In this document: piece by piece, positions 8,268 to 15,436 of the stretch
How the letters are laid out: every line of letters begins with the position of its first letter
Position numbering within the stretch: the first letter of the stretch is position 1
NCBI GenBank assembly: GCA_016124855.1
Contig: WGMX01000014.1
Location: 221,534 to 285,533 of the forward strand
Length of the DNA stretch: 64,000 nt
DNA from: Anaerolineaceae bacterium
GTDB lineage: Bacteria > Chloroflexota > Anaerolineae > Aggregatilineales > Phototrophicaceae
Direction: 5' to 3'
Program-made: the position numbers and the translations under genes
Notes under the pieces: model-generated
Told to the model about the DNA's origin: nothing
Seen by the model: the letters and a program-made list of their open reading frames with translations, nothing else
Database searches by the model: none

Positions 8268-9008
8268 ATGAATAATCAGACAGATCGGGTATGGCAATCG
8301 GCAGAGGTCGCACACGGATATTTAGAAGGGATGCGGGGCGCAATTCCACTTGCGACAGTACAGCTTGATGTCATGATGCGCATCATAAGATCGGCTTGCC
8401 CTGAACTGAAATGCTTTCTTGATATTGGCTGTGGTGATGGAATCTTGGGACATACCATTCTGGCGCACTATCCTGATGCACAAGGCATCTTAATCGACTT
8501 TTCTGAACCAATGCTTGAGGCGGCACGACATAAATTAGTTGCAAACCGTGTTCAGCTTCAGTTTCTTAACCAAGACTATGGAAAAGACGATTGGGTAAAT
8601 GCAGTTCGTAGCTATGCCCCTTTTGACGCGATTGTATCCGGATTTTCCATCCATCATCAAGCAGATGCGCGCAAACAAGGTATATATTTCGAAATTTATG
8701 ATCTGTTGAAACCTGGTGGCGTGTTCATTAACATTGAACATGTTGCACCCGACAGTCGGTGGAACGAAGAGCTCTTTAGCCAATTGTTCATTGATTCGCT
8801 CATTATTCACAATCAGCAATATCAACCCGAAATTGGTCCTGAAGAAACCGAACGAAGATTTCGCGAACGCGAGGACCAACATGCCAATAGACTCGCACCG
8901 TTAGAACTTCAACTCGAATGGCTGCGCGACATCGGCTATGAACAAGTGAGCTGTTATTTAAAGATATTTGAACTGGCGGTTTTCGGGGGTAAGCGCCCAA
9001 ATGAATGA
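8268..9008 (+). CDS. SAM-dependent class I methyltransferase
   Basis: 246 aa from ATG 8268. The SAM-binding motif I is FLDIGCGDGILG, followed by the acidic ILIDFSEPM and the FDAIVSGFSIHH post-motif, with LKPGGVFINIEHV later; all are typical of the Methyltransf_25/11 group. The substrate is unknown. Its end overlaps the aldolase start by 8 bases (ATGAATGA), so it is a bona fide operon member. Methyltransferases are not core parts of metabolosomes; here it might act on a small aldehyde or acid intermediate or be a repair enzyme, which is speculation. Confidence 0.85.
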   Translation: MNNQTDRVWQSAEVAHGYLEGMRGAIPLATVQLDVMMRIIRSACPELKCFLDIGCGDGILGHTILAHYPDAQGILIDFSEPMLEAARHKLVANRVQLQFLNQDYGKDDWVNAVRSYAPFDAIVSGFSIHHQADARKQGIYFEIYDLLKPGGVFINIEHVAPDSRWNEELFSQLFIDSLIIHNQQYQPEIGPEETERRFREREDQHANRLAPLELQLEWLRDIGYEQVSCYLKIFELAVFGGKRPNE

Positions 9009-9705
9009 GACGGAACTCCGAGAGCAAATGTGTCTTATCGGGCAGATGATGCACCAGAACGGGTATATTGACGGGGCAAGTGGCAATATCAGCGCCCGAC
9101 TGGATAGTGAGCGTATATTGACGACTCCTAGCGGTCTTGCGAAGGGATTTATGCATCCCGAGCAACTTATTATCGTCAATCAATATGGCGAACGAGTGGA
9201 TACCCCAAATGAGTCGAATAAGAAATTGCGTCCAACCTCCGAATTGCCAATGCATTTAGAGTGTTATCGTCAGCGGTCGGATATTCATGGGGTTGTCCAC
9301 GCACATCCGCCGACAGCTATTGCTTTGACAATTAGCGGACATTCGTTTTCCGAATGTGTATTGCCAGAAGTCGTCTTCACACTGGGGACAATTCCAATTC
9401 TACCCTACGCTAATCCAGCAAGTGATGAAAACCAAAAACTTATTCGCGATATCGTTAAAAATCATGATGCCATGATGATCGCCTATCATGGCTCATTGAC
9501 GTTAGCAAAAAGCGTTTGGGATGCCTATCTTAGACTCGAAACAGTAGAACACAGTGCAAAAATTATTCACATGGTACATCAATTAGGTGGCGTAAAAACG
9601 CAATTAAGCGCGGAACAAGTTGAAAAGTTAATTGCGACTCGAGAGCGTTTAGGATTATTACGTCCACATGAACGAGAACAACTCATGCAACTTGCATCTC
9701 ACTGA
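9001..9705 (+). CDS. Class II (zinc) aldolase, FucA/AraD family
   Basis: 234 aa from ATG 9001. Zinc ligands line up with E. coli fuculose-1-phosphate aldolase with a constant offset of 8: Glu81 in TSELPMHLE, His100 and His102 in VHAHPP, His163 in AYHGSL. The substrate-binding motifs GNISARL and TPSGL are present. The family cleaves fuculose/rhamnulose phosphates to dihydroxyacetone phosphate and lactaldehyde, but also includes epimerases and 3-oxo-tetronate-phosphate decarboxylases. Next to dgoD and an acylating aldehyde dehydrogenase, an aldehyde-producing cleavage is the natural guess. It is the last gene of the operon; the tRNA-Glu gene follows 48 bases later. Confidence 0.9.
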   Translation: MNETELREQMCLIGQMMHQNGYIDGASGNISARLDSERILTTPSGLAKGFMHPEQLIIVNQYGERVDTPNESNKKLRPTSELPMHLECYRQRSDIHGVVHAHPPTAIALTISGHSFSECVLPEVVFTLGTIPILPYANPASDENQKLIRDIVKNHDAMMIAYHGSLTLAKSVWDAYLRLETVEHSAKIIHMVHQLGGVKTQLSAEQVEKLIATRERLGLLRPHEREQLMQLASH

Positions 9706-9753
9706 GTTTCTACCTTGACTTAGGCAATAGCGATTGGTAAACTTCTCCCCGTT

Positions 9754-9826
9754 GGTCCCATCGTCTAGCGGCCTAGGATGTCACCCTTTCAAGGTGAAGA
9801 CACGGGTTCGAGTCCCGTTGGGACTA
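9754..9826 (+). tRNA. tRNA-Glu (anticodon UUC)
   Basis: A 73-base cloverleaf: acceptor GGTCCCA pairs with TGGGACT (one G-U), the anticodon stem TCACC/GGTGA encloses loop CTTTCAA with anticodon TTC, and the T-arm is ACGGG-TTCGAGT-CCCGT. The 3' CCA is not encoded. The serine recombinase gene ends inside it on the opposite strand, and its T-arm is the left end of the integrated element. The 3' part of this tRNA gene was therefore probably supplied by the element and restores a functional gene. Confidence 0.95.
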
Positions 9827-11510
9827 CTATATTACCCTCTAGTTTTTCTCTCACTTCTTGTTCTTCTACGGTAACAAGTATGGTGAAAAACTGTTCAGCC
9901 CAACTCTTGAGCGAAAAGTCTACGATCTGCATTTTATCAAGGTCGTAGACGACTCTCTCAAACAACATCTTTGCTAAACCCTGTTTATCCTCATCACTAC
10001 TCAAATCCCACAGTCTGTTAATTTTGCCCACGACATCTATAGCCATCGTTAGCTCTGCTAGTTGTCGCTCTGTATCTATGTCCATCATTTCCCATTGAGC
10101 AATCTCTCTATCAGCGTCCATCTTACGTTGTAGGTATTCATTTTTTGACATCTCGCCATCAGTGTAAAGGTGTCGGGCAGCTTCTATTCTCCGTTTAGCT
10201 CTCGCTATTCCATCTTCTCTTTGTTGCATTAATTCCTGTTCGTCTTTTGCCTTGCCTGAACTGAGAGCGAGGAATTTAATGTGGTTGATGGTGTCGGGTG
10301 TGACTGTCAGTGACTTAACGAGTCCTATGAAGTCGGTTTCAAGAGTCTCACGCAAGACAGATTTATTTGTACAGCCACACGGTATTCCCGGCATGTGTCG
10401 GTAGCGTCTTTGGGACTTTCCACTCAGTTTTGATCGCAGCTTAGGGTTATTCTGTCTTAACGCCAATTCCTCACAGTGAGCGCAATACATAATTCCTGCC
10501 AATGGGTACGGATGTGTAGGAGGGCGACCACTGTTTATTTTCTTGACAGTTCGTTCCCGTTGGACTCTGCCAACCTCTCGCAGCATATCAACATCAAATA
10601 CAGCATGTTCGGGGATTAGCTTGATTGTTTCAGGGTCTAAATCATCTGGACTTCTATCTCTCGCCTTCTTACCAATAACAACCCCACCATACTCAGGCCA
10701 ATTATTTGTGACTCTGCGTATATCCTCAGTTTCGAGTGAAACGGGATTACCTGAACGATCACGCCACGCCCAACCGTCAGCTTGTAGCATCTCAGTTATG
10801 CGGGTTCGTCCTGCTACGCGACGGGAATACATCTCCAAAATCAGCTTGGCAAGGTCAAAATAACCTCTCCATTTTGCCCCTTCTACGGGTATTACATCAG
10901 TCAGCTTTCCCGCTACCCATGTGCCATCAGGCAGTAACCAAACCCCTTCGTCAGTCGGTTCAAGAAACTTCGTCTTTTTGTTTCGTCTTGTGCCAAATGG
11001 CGGAAGTCCTACGGTGATACCCTTAGACTTACGATACGAGATTGATGACTTCCAACGGGCGGAAATGTCCGCAGCATACCATTCGTCAAAAATAGCGGAG
11101 AGTTGAGCAAAAATACGACCATGCGGAGAGGAAAAATCAATATGTCTTGCAGGGTCGGCTAAAACGAGTTTGACACCTTTTTGGTCAACGAAGTCCAGTA
11201 AGTCACCAATACGCCATCCCTTACGATGTAAACGGGCAAGGTCATTAGCAACTATCGCTACTACATCAGGCTCACCCATTCGGGCTTTAAGCGCCAGCCA
11301 GCCGGGGCGGTTCTTCTCGTGCATACCTGACTTATGGCCTTCGGTATCTTCGTACCATTCTGGTGTCCAGCCATTAGCCTCACAAACGGCCTGAATGTGA
11401 GAGCGTTGTCTTTCGGGGCTAATTGCGTCCGTTTCGTCTTTTGTCCAAGATTTGCGAACATAGCACAAAGCAGTATTACGGGGAACGGAAAGAGAACTCT
11501 TACGAGGCAT
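9789..11510 (-). CDS. Large serine recombinase (integrase of the element)
   Basis: 573 aa. An N-terminal resolvase domain holds the nucleophile Ser21 in CYVRKS and the ISPERQ box. A recombinase domain follows around residues 160-300, then a zinc ribbon (YCAHC near 343 and CGC near 378), a long Glu/Arg-rich coiled coil (about 415-490) and a C-terminal tail. It would carry out integration and excision of the element. The last codons read through the tRNA-Glu 3' half (tail EGNIVVPTGLEPVSSP), so the gene and the att site are physically linked and the C-terminus changes on excision. Serine integrases that use tRNA genes are less common than tyrosine ones. Confidence 0.95.
   Translation of the reverse strand: MPRKSSLSVPRNTALCYVRKSWTKDETDAISPERQRSHIQAVCEANGWTPEWYEDTEGHKSGMHEKNRPGWLALKARMGEPDVVAIVANDLARLHRKGWRIGDLLDFVDQKGVKLVLADPARHIDFSSPHGRIFAQLSAIFDEWYAADISARWKSSISYRKSKGITVGLPPFGTRRNKKTKFLEPTDEGVWLLPDGTWVAGKLTDVIPVEGAKWRGYFDLAKLILEMYSRRVAGRTRITEMLQADGWAWRDRSGNPVSLETEDIRRVTNNWPEYGGVVIGKKARDRSPDDLDPETIKLIPEHAVFDVDMLREVGRVQRERTVKKINSGRPPTHPYPLAGIMYCAHCEELALRQNNPKLRSKLSGKSQRRYRHMPGIPCGCTNKSVLRETLETDFIGLVKSLTVTPDTINHIKFLALSSGKAKDEQELMQQREDGIARAKRRIEAARHLYTDGEMSKNEYLQRKMDADREIAQWEMMDIDTERQLAELTMAIDVVGKINRLWDLSSDEDKQGLAKMLFERVVYDLDKMQIVDFSLKSWAEQFFTILVTVEEQEVREKLEGNIVVPTGLEPVSSP
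9801..9819 (+). repeat. Left attachment repeat (attL core) in the tRNA T-arm
   Basis: 19-bp sequence identical to 28574-28592. It covers the T-stem and loop of tRNA-Glu. The bases on either side differ between the two copies, so 19 bp is the exact extent of identity. Confidence 0.85.
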
Positions 11511-11603
11511 GACAGACTATTCCTTTCGGGATAGCACGAACCCATCCCGACATGATAGAGTCTGCCGTAGGTTGTGCGCTAGTTAAGGTAGTGCATAAAC
11601 TCA

Positions 11604-11636
11604 GAGCGCCGGAGTGTAATCAGCACTTCGGCGTTC
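11604..11636. terminator. GC-rich hairpin, possible terminator
   Basis: A 13-base stem (GAGCGCCGGAGTG with CACTTCGGCGTTC, two G-U pairs) and 7-base loop in the 170-base gap between the recombinase start and the end of the small zinc-protein operon. On the + strand it is followed by GCTTTTATT; on the - strand, the direction of the operon, the following T-tract is poor. It could end the operon transcript or insulate the recombinase gene. Confidence 0.45.
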
Positions 11637-11680
11637 GCTTTTATTGAGATTAATCCTGATGTGATTTGTTGTCAATCGCC

Positions 11681-11941
11681 CTATAACGGCTTGCCGCACT
11701 TCGGACAGCGATTTACAGACGAACGGGCTGTCAATCCTGCCGCTTCTCGTACAGTTACTTCGTTAGTCTTTTTCACCCTATAGACAGTCACAACTACGTA
11801 TTCGTCTATATCCACCAACTCACCGCCAAACCTCTCGAATAAATTCTCAACACGTTCATAAGCTGCATGAGAATGTTTCAGATACTCAACTATCAACTCA
11901 GAAGATAAATCCTTCATTCGTTCGTCATGGTTTTGTGCCAT
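11681..11941 (-). CDS. Small zinc-tailed protein, paralogue 3 of 3
   Basis: 86 aa from ATG 11941, which has GAGG five bases upstream. The N-terminus MAQNHDERMKDLSSELIVEY is shared with the two genes upstream in the same operon, and the C-terminus is GLTARSSVNRCPKCGKPL, a single CxxC knuckle. The middle has strands ending in YVVVTVYRVKK. I recognise no known family. One CxxC per chain suggests zinc shared between two chains (dimer), or between paralogues. It is the last gene of a four-gene operon. Confidence 0.75.
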   Translation of the reverse strand: MAQNHDERMKDLSSELIVEYLKHSHAAYERVENLFERFGGELVDIDEYVVVTVYRVKKTNEVTVREAAGLTARSSVNRCPKCGKPL

Positions 11942-11961
11942 TCTATCCTCGCGCCTTGATA

Positions 11962-12213
11962 CTACATCGGTTTGCCACAGGTCGGGCATTTTTTGACTTG
12001 CATTCGGGGTGTCAATCCGGCCTGTTTTTCCGCCCTTACTATCTTCTTCACCGTATAAACCGCAACTACCGCATACTCACCCGTAAGTTCACCGCTTTGC
12101 TTCAAGAATAATTCTGTAGAATAGAATTCATAGGGTTCTTCACCACCTTGAACATATTCAGCCGCTAGTTTTTGCGCCAAATCGTCCATACGTTCTTTAC
12201 GGTTTTGTGCCAT
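11962..12213 (-). CDS. Small zinc-tailed protein, paralogue 2 of 3
   Basis: 83 aa from ATG 12213, preceded by GGGGGAAGG. Same layout as its neighbours: MAQNRKERMDDLAQKLAAEY at the start, a central YAVVAVYTVKK strand, the GLTPRMQVKKCPTCGKPM tail with one CxxC. It differs from the flanking copies at most positions between these anchors, so the duplication is old or the copies are under diversifying pressure. No known function. Confidence 0.75.
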   Translation of the reverse strand: MAQNRKERMDDLAQKLAAEYVQGGEEPYEFYSTELFLKQSGELTGEYAVVAVYTVKKIVRAEKQAGLTPRMQVKKCPTCGKPM

Positions 12214-12259
12214 TTGCCTTCCCCCATTCTTTTGCAATCTTGCTATTCAAGTAGTTCAA

Positions 12260-12490
12260 TCAAAACTTTCTGTGACAGCATGGGCAACTTGGTACTTCTA
12301 CCCTTGCGGTAAGTCCTGCTGCTTTTTGCGCGGGGAACCCCCCGTATGAAAGAAAAACCATAACGATTATCCCGTTTTCAGTCGAAGGAAAATTAAGTGA
12401 GTAGTTATAGACGACATCAGGTATATGTGCATATTCAATAATCATCTCTTGAGCTAACTCATCCATACGCTCTTTATGGGTTTGTGACAT
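12260..12490 (-). CDS. Small zinc-tailed protein, paralogue 1 of 3
   Basis: 76 aa. Starts MSQTHKERMDELAQEMIIEY and ends GLTARVEVPSCPCCHRKF, again with a single CxxC. The central region is shorter than in the other two. The start lies 17 bases inside the end of the upstream membrane-protein gene, so translation is probably coupled. Function unknown; see the findings on the family as a whole. Confidence 0.72.
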   Translation of the reverse strand: MSQTHKERMDELAQEMIIEYAHIPDVVYNYSLNFPSTENGIIVMVFLSYGGFPAQKAAGLTARVEVPSCPCCHRKF

Positions 12491-13124
12491 TTGATTTCCC
12501 TTGCCCTTTTGTTAAACGTGCTTGCTTTTCATCTTCAATTCGCTTTTTCCATCGGTCATATATTGCAATAGCCCCAACAGCTTGCTTCAATATATCGTTG
12601 CCTTTTTGCTCTTTCGTATTCATGTCTCTTACGACTTGTATTTGCTCATATATTTTGACAATCAACTTACCATAAACGACGAATAGCAATTCTTCATCAA
12701 CAACCTTTTTTGCACGCATTACCCCCATTACTTCAATTAGGTTAGCCATCTTAATAACGTCATCCCAATCAATAACTTCGGGGGGTATTTCTCGAAGGTC
12801 TTTCCAATACTCGTACAGGCTAATGAAAGCCTGATTTTGGGCAAATGTGGTTTGCTCTTGATGTATTTTTTCGGTCTGCTTGATCTGTTCACTGCTTATT
12901 CTCTGAGTCTGCCGATACGCTACCCAAGCAAATGCGGCAGCAACTACAGCACCTACGGTCTGAACCAACAAAAGCCCGATATTGTACCAATCAGTGATAC
13001 TTGGTACTGATGCTTTTGTATTTTGCGATGCGAGGTAAGCGAGGTTCACTATGTCTCTGAGGAAAAGAAAAAGTATAAGGGTGATAATTACGAGGATTAA
13101 AATTAGCAAAATCTTGCGTATCAA
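12474..13124 (-). CDS. Membrane protein with cytosolic helical domain
   Basis: 216 aa. Two membrane segments: residues about 4-25 (KILLILILVIITLILFLFL) and 50-70 (LLVQTVGAVVAAAFAWVAY), followed by a long soluble helical region rich in Gln, Glu and Lys. The arrangement (two helices then a YRQTQRISSEQIKQTEK coiled coil) resembles DUF4760-type proteins often found near phage and defence genes, but the match is by layout only. It is the first gene of the operon with the three zinc-tailed proteins. Confidence 0.7.
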   Translation of the reverse strand: MIRKILLILILVIITLILFLFLRDIVNLAYLASQNTKASVPSITDWYNIGLLLVQTVGAVVAAAFAWVAYRQTQRISSEQIKQTEKIHQEQTTFAQNQAFISLYEYWKDLREIPPEVIDWDDVIKMANLIEVMGVMRAKKVVDEELLFVVYGKLIVKIYEQIQVVRDMNTKEQKGNDILKQAVGAIAIYDRWKKRIEDEKQARLTKGQGKSNVTNP

Positions 13125-13628
13125 TGGATTTCATCCCCCTAGCGAATATTGATCTATACTAAGCCGAATTTCCCATTAAATACCCCATATTTTGAGGCTA
13201 CTGTTCTAAATTTTTTGGCTCTACCAATTTTGTACACTGTCAGGGCGACAGGTGTTCAAGTACCTAGCGGGGGTTTCAGGCATTAACTCAGCTACCCACA
13301 CAAAGGTACGACATTCAATTCCCACATCTGTATAACACAACTAAGAAACAACATCAAGCGAAACACTAATATTAAATTAAATAATAAACAGACTATTAAC
13401 ATCAGTCTCAACAGCAGCATGACACGAACTAACTGTCATCACATCACACTCATTCACTGATTGTCAGTCACTAAGCCTCAATTACTTCTGATCTCTGATT
13501 ATCACGACTAATAAACTCAATAGAGTAGGCCATTAAACAGCCGACAATTTAACCTGTGTTAAACATTACTCCGTGATAAACTATATTATCATGAGTAATT
13601 TTCGTTTAGTCATTTAGGAGATTTGCAA
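13125..13628. other. Intergenic region with short inverted motifs
   Basis: About 500 bases, AT-rich, no ORF with coding character. It separates the leftward zinc-protein operon from the rightward gene at 13629 and so should hold both promoters. The motif TCATTCACTGA (about 13448) recurs in inverted form as TCAGTGAATGA near 21535 in the other large gap of the element. The ribosome binding site TTAGGAG (13614-13620) serves the next gene. Confidence 0.5.
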
Positions 13629-13868
13629 ATGGTCATAGAAATCGATGGTTACAAGCTGAAATGTGAAGCATGCGGAAGACCACGCACAGAGATCACGTGG
13701 GATTTGGGCAAAACCTATTTATGGTCGAATCAATACGGCTGTAAAATACGCCTTTTTTGTCATCTGTGTGGCGCGGTGCATGACGTGAAGATCATGCCCG
13801 GTAAACAACCGGAAATTGAACGCCAGAACTGGAAATGTTCCGTCCCTAGAAAACCTTATGAGGTGTGA
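13629..13868 (+). CDS. Small zinc-ribbon protein
   Basis: 79 aa from ATG 13629, chosen over the in-frame TTG at 13623 because TTAGGAG sits 8 bases before the ATG. Two Cys pairs, CEAC near residue 12 and CHLC near 43, could form one zinc ribbon. No family recognised. It overlaps the next gene by 4 bases (GTGA), so the two are co-translated. Confidence 0.65.
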   Translation: MVIEIDGYKLKCEACGRPRTEITWDLGKTYLWSNQYGCKIRLFCHLCGAVHDVKIMPGKQPEIERQNWKCSVPRKPYEV

Positions 13869-14203
13869 CGATGACCAGTCACGATTTTCAAATTCGTCGA
13901 ATTCCAGAGCGCTATTGCAGCGAGTGTAAAACTCGCCAAGTTCGACGAGGACAAATCACCTGCTCTCCTGCCTGCCGTAAAAAACGCCAGCGGCGGCAAG
14001 AACAAGCCCGCCTTGCGCTGCCACTTGCCATGTACGAGCTAGGCAAGATACGCGAGAGCATCAAGCGCAAAGAGCGCGTACCGGACTTTATAGCCGATTT
14101 AAATCGATTGAAGGCAGAGATCAACGACCTGCTTTTGCTGGCGGGCGATATAGATTCTGTGGAGCGAAATGCAATGCTCATGCAGCGCAAAATGCACATC
14201 TAA
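13865..14203 (+). CDS. Small Cys-containing, arginine-rich protein
   Basis: 112 aa from GTG 13865 (or ATG 13871). An N-terminal zinc-finger-like motif, YCSECKTRQVRRGQITCSPACRKKRQRR, with a very basic stretch after the last Cys, then helices. CSEC plus CSPAC give four Cys, as in small treble-clef fingers seen in phage-encoded proteins (quoted here only in part: YCSEC and CSPACRKK). Nucleic-acid binding is likely; the exact role is unknown. Confidence 0.62.
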   Translation: MTMTSHDFQIRRIPERYCSECKTRQVRRGQITCSPACRKKRQRRQEQARLALPLAMYELGKIRESIKRKERVPDFIADLNRLKAEINDLLLLAGDIDSVERNAMLMQRKMHI

Positions 14204-14280
14204 GTGTGTCACCGGTAGTGTCACACCAAAGCGCGATCCACATCGAGGTGTGACGGGCAGGTAGTCACACTCGGCGAGTA

Positions 14281-14303
14281 AGCCCGGTCTTATCCACCGG
14301 GCT
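14281..14303. terminator. Hairpin terminator
   Basis: Stem AGCCCGGT / ACCGGGCT with 7-base loop CTTATCC, followed by TTCTG. It lies between the rightward gene ending at 14203 and the leftward gene ending at 14385, so it probably serves both directions. The 70 bases before it contain repeated GTGTGAC and GTCACAC half-sites that can pair. Confidence 0.6.
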
Positions 14304-14384
14304 TTCTGATTCTAAATTCTAAGGCTATTCGGATTTTGATGTTGATGTACACACCACAATCCGATTTTGATAATGACGGGATTT

Positions 14385-15296
14385 TCATAGTCCACACACC
14401 TCAGTACACCCGTCATCTGTATCCCGATAGGTATCCCACAAACTCTTTTGCAACGGGACACTTTCCAGAGAAATCCCGTCTTTGTGAATGGCAACAAATG
14501 ATGATGCTTTAGGGTGACTACCGCGTATCCGCTGATATTTGGTGTTAACTGCTCCCTGAAACTCAACAGCTTTAGGGAAAATCGGGCTTTCCTGCGCTTT
14601 ACGATCAACCCATACTGAACGACTGGTAAATGGGCAAAACCAACATGCTGACTTCGGAGCAGGTGGTAAACCAGCTTGTTCAATAATGTTGGTGCAGGCC
14701 ATACGTGACAGGCTAAGGTCAAGTAGAGGGAATTCGTAGAGTTGCCAGAAGCCAATACTCTTGCCGTGATGCCAATTGCCCTTTTTATCCCGTGTCCAAA
14801 TAACGTTATGCCAGCCTTTCCAACGCTTGGCTGCACGCTGGCGCTCGTCAGTTGAGAAACCAATACCCATTACGATATGAGAATGGCCTGTTTCAACAGC
14901 GTATTTATGTACAACGTTGATCTTAAAGTCACTTGTGCAAGTGCGGTTTCCAAAGCCCTTATCAGGGAACACAATAGGAATAGGGATGCTTTTATTATCT
15001 CGCAGCGTCGCTTGATAAACCGTATCCGGCTGACCAAAGCGCAACTTCTGACGCTCGGTCAACTTAATCCGATGCTTGGTGGCAAAGGGAATTACCACAT
15101 CCTTGTAGTAACTGATGGTATCTGGGTTCTCGCTATCTTCCCCAACGTTTGCCCAAACAAATTCATCGTAGGGGACAGCCAGCTTTCCTTGCGATTGCAG
15201 CACCATTACTGCTACTGACTGTGTTCCCCACCCTGAGCTAAAAACCCTGTACGGTTTGAAGCTAGGTGCTGGTAGTAATTGCATATCGCTAATCAC
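14385..15296 (-). CDS. PP-loop (PAPS reductase-like) protein
   Basis: 303 aa. A PP-loop ATP-pyrophosphatase motif is SSGWGTQS near residues 20-27. Then FVWANVGEDSENPDT, TCTSDFKINVV and Cys-rich segments CTNIIEQAG, ACWFCPFTS and a final CTEVC. The layout matches the PAPS reductase/adenylyltransferase-like family found in phages and mobile elements and distantly in DndC. The conserved extra Cys suggest metal or Fe-S binding. It probably activates a substrate by adenylation; nucleic-acid or small-molecule thiolation is possible. The start is GTG 15296 or ATG 15284. Confidence 0.72.
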   Translation of the reverse strand: MISDMQLLPAPSFKPYRVFSSGWGTQSVAVMVLQSQGKLAVPYDEFVWANVGEDSENPDTISYYKDVVIPFATKHRIKLTERQKLRFGQPDTVYQATLRDNKSIPIPIVFPDKGFGNRTCTSDFKINVVHKYAVETGHSHIVMGIGFSTDERQRAAKRWKGWHNVIWTRDKKGNWHHGKSIGFWQLYEFPLLDLSLSRMACTNIIEQAGLPPAPKSACWFCPFTSRSVWVDRKAQESPIFPKAVEFQGAVNTKYQRIRGSHPKASSFVAIHKDGISLESVPLQKSLWDTYRDTDDGCTEVCGL

Positions 15297-15337
15297 TTTC
15301 TCTGTTGCTATCTACACTAAAATCCGAATAGCCAATT

Positions 15338-15436
15338 CTAAAAAATGGGTAACGGCAAGCTCATGCACCAAATCCACATGCAAATCGCCAGCACGAGCAA
15401 TATCAGCATGAACGCCGCGAGATAATAGACTTTCAT
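15338..15436 (-). CDS. Very small membrane protein (32 aa)
   Basis: Starts with ATG 15436 overlapping the stop of the upstream gene in an ATGA, so it should be translated by coupling. The chain is MKVYYLAAFMLILLVLAICM, then WIWCMSLPLPIF: one hydrophobic helix with aromatic residues at the end. Size and position after a tail-like gene would fit a holin or spanin-like role, or a structural micropeptide. No family recognised. Confidence 0.5.
   Translation of the reverse strand: MKVYYLAAFMLILLVLAICMWIWCMSLPLPIF

Noticed and set aside
8535..9255. Leftward frames across the methyltransferase and aldolase genes
   Set aside because: They lie entirely within two well-supported genes on the other strand and show no motif.
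9753..9830. Second tRNA at the right end (28574)
   Set aside because: Only the T-arm is present there; acceptor, D-arm and anticodon arm are missing, so it is an att repeat, not a tRNA gene.
14877..15218. Rightward frame within the PP-loop gene
   Set aside because: Shadow of the leftward gene, which has clear motifs.
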